From positions 86,181-150,180 of the forward strand of contig NZ_MKCT01000083.1 in NCBI RefSeq assembly GCF_001855555.1: a stretch of 64,000 nucleotides of DNA, read 5' to 3'. Below the pieces are notes generated by a model, which saw only the letters and a list, made by a program, of their open reading frames with translations, searched no databases and was not told the DNA's origin. The translations under genes and the position numbers were made by a program. Of this stretch, positions 63,682-64,000 are shown one piece after another. Source of the stretch: Chromobacterium sphagni. Lineage in GTDB: Bacteria > Pseudomonadota > Gammaproteobacteria > Burkholderiales > Chromobacteriaceae. How positions within the stretch are numbered: the first letter of the stretch is position 1; the number at the start of each line of letters is the position of its first letter.

Positions 63682-64000
63682 TCAGAAGGTGATGGTGGTC
63701 TTCAGGCCCACTACCCAGTTATTGGGGATGCGCTGGGTGCTGGTGGGGTCGTTGGGCGATACCGCGCCGGCGCCGACATTGCGCACGTATTGCAGATCGG
63801 CCTGCCATTGCCACCAAGGGGTCAGCTGGTAGATGTAGGTGGCTTCGATCTGGGTTTCGTCGCTGCGCACCGGGTAGGCCAGATTGCCTATCGACACGCC
63901 GGCGTCGGCATCGGCGCCGGCGGCATGGTTGCCCACCTTGACGTAGCCGACCGCCAGGCCGACGGTGTCATTGTCGCGGCCGGCGAACGGCGCGGTCAGG
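63682..64000 (-). CDS. OprB-family carbohydrate-selective porin, C-terminal part
   Basis: The frame is open to the window end, so at least 105 C-terminal residues of a porin whose 5' end lies beyond 64000. 'RDNDTVGLAVGYVKVG', 'YPVRSDETQIEATYIYQLTPWWQWQADLQYVRNVGAG' and the last strand 'WVVGLKTTITF' with a terminal Phe are typical of OprB-type beta-barrels. It is the first visible gene of the porin-propeller-DyP-fbpABC minus-strand group; a link to iron uptake rather than sugars is possible. Confidence 0.8.
   Translation of the reverse strand, partial: LTAPFAGRDNDTVGLAVGYVKVGNHAAGADADAGVSIGNLAYPVRSDETQIEATYIYQLTPWWQWQADLQYVRNVGAGAVSPNDPTSTQRIPNNWVVGLKTTITF

Overview
The window looks like chromosomal DNA of a high-GC (about 65%) betaproteobacterium of the order Neisseriales, most likely Chromobacterium or a close relative. 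The supporting signs are the rimP-nusA-infB-rbfA-truB-rpsO-pnp block, secreted chitin-degrading enzymes (a GH18 chitinase and a GH20 hexosaminidase), a Fur-controlled 2,3-dihydroxybenzoate siderophore precursor operon, an fbpABC iron transporter, a B12-dependent class II ribonucleotide reductase and pilU. The genus is inferred from gene content, not from a database search. No rRNA, tRNA, CRISPR array, insertion sequence or prophage gene was recognised.

Layout. 0-5.4 kb: acetyltransferases and a beta-alanine/omega-amino-acid catabolic pair (aminotransferase plus mmsA-type dehydrogenase) divergent from a LysR regulator. 5.4-12.5 kb: a decayed AHSA1/SRPBCC gene, a two-CBM chitinase, two metallo-beta-lactamase-fold hydrolases, an L,D-transpeptidase-like protein that lacks its catalytic cysteine, a second LysR gene and a peroxiredoxin-like protein. 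12.5-18.6 kb: an unusual minus-strand operon, described below. 19.5-38.3 kb: nrdJ with tandem NrdR boxes, an AsmA-like giant protein, a gamma-glutamylputrescine-synthetase-like enzyme, a MocR regulator coupled to ccoG, a soluble PAS-PAS chemoreceptor, marC, dapE-yffB, pilU and fadD. 38.5-47.8 kb: the transcription/translation operon from rimP to pnp, with an intrinsic terminator in the rimP leader, another between infB and rbfA, a long hairpin before pnp and a one-base frameshift in rpsO. 48-64 kb: a small lipoprotein gene, entCEBA plus a dedicated DAHP synthase behind a Fur box, a chitobiase, and fbpABC-DyP peroxidase-beta-propeller-porin, an apparent iron-uptake operon that runs off the window end.

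The most interesting region is 12,537-18,617. A 61-residue peptide gene with a strong ribosome binding site is followed by an intercistronic hairpin. After it come three paralogous proteins in which an N-terminal ~90-residue domain (resembling PqqD/RiPP-recognition winged helices in two of them) precedes a heme-oxygenase-like diiron oxidase (HDO/TenA-PqqC-like) domain. The operon also encodes a glutamate-1-semialdehyde-mutase-like PLP enzyme and an aldehyde dehydrogenase. This layout fits a ribosomally synthesised, post-translationally modified peptide pathway, or a peptide-scaffolded one, built on HDO oxidases. I do not recognise it as any described class. The function is inferred from architecture and synteny only.
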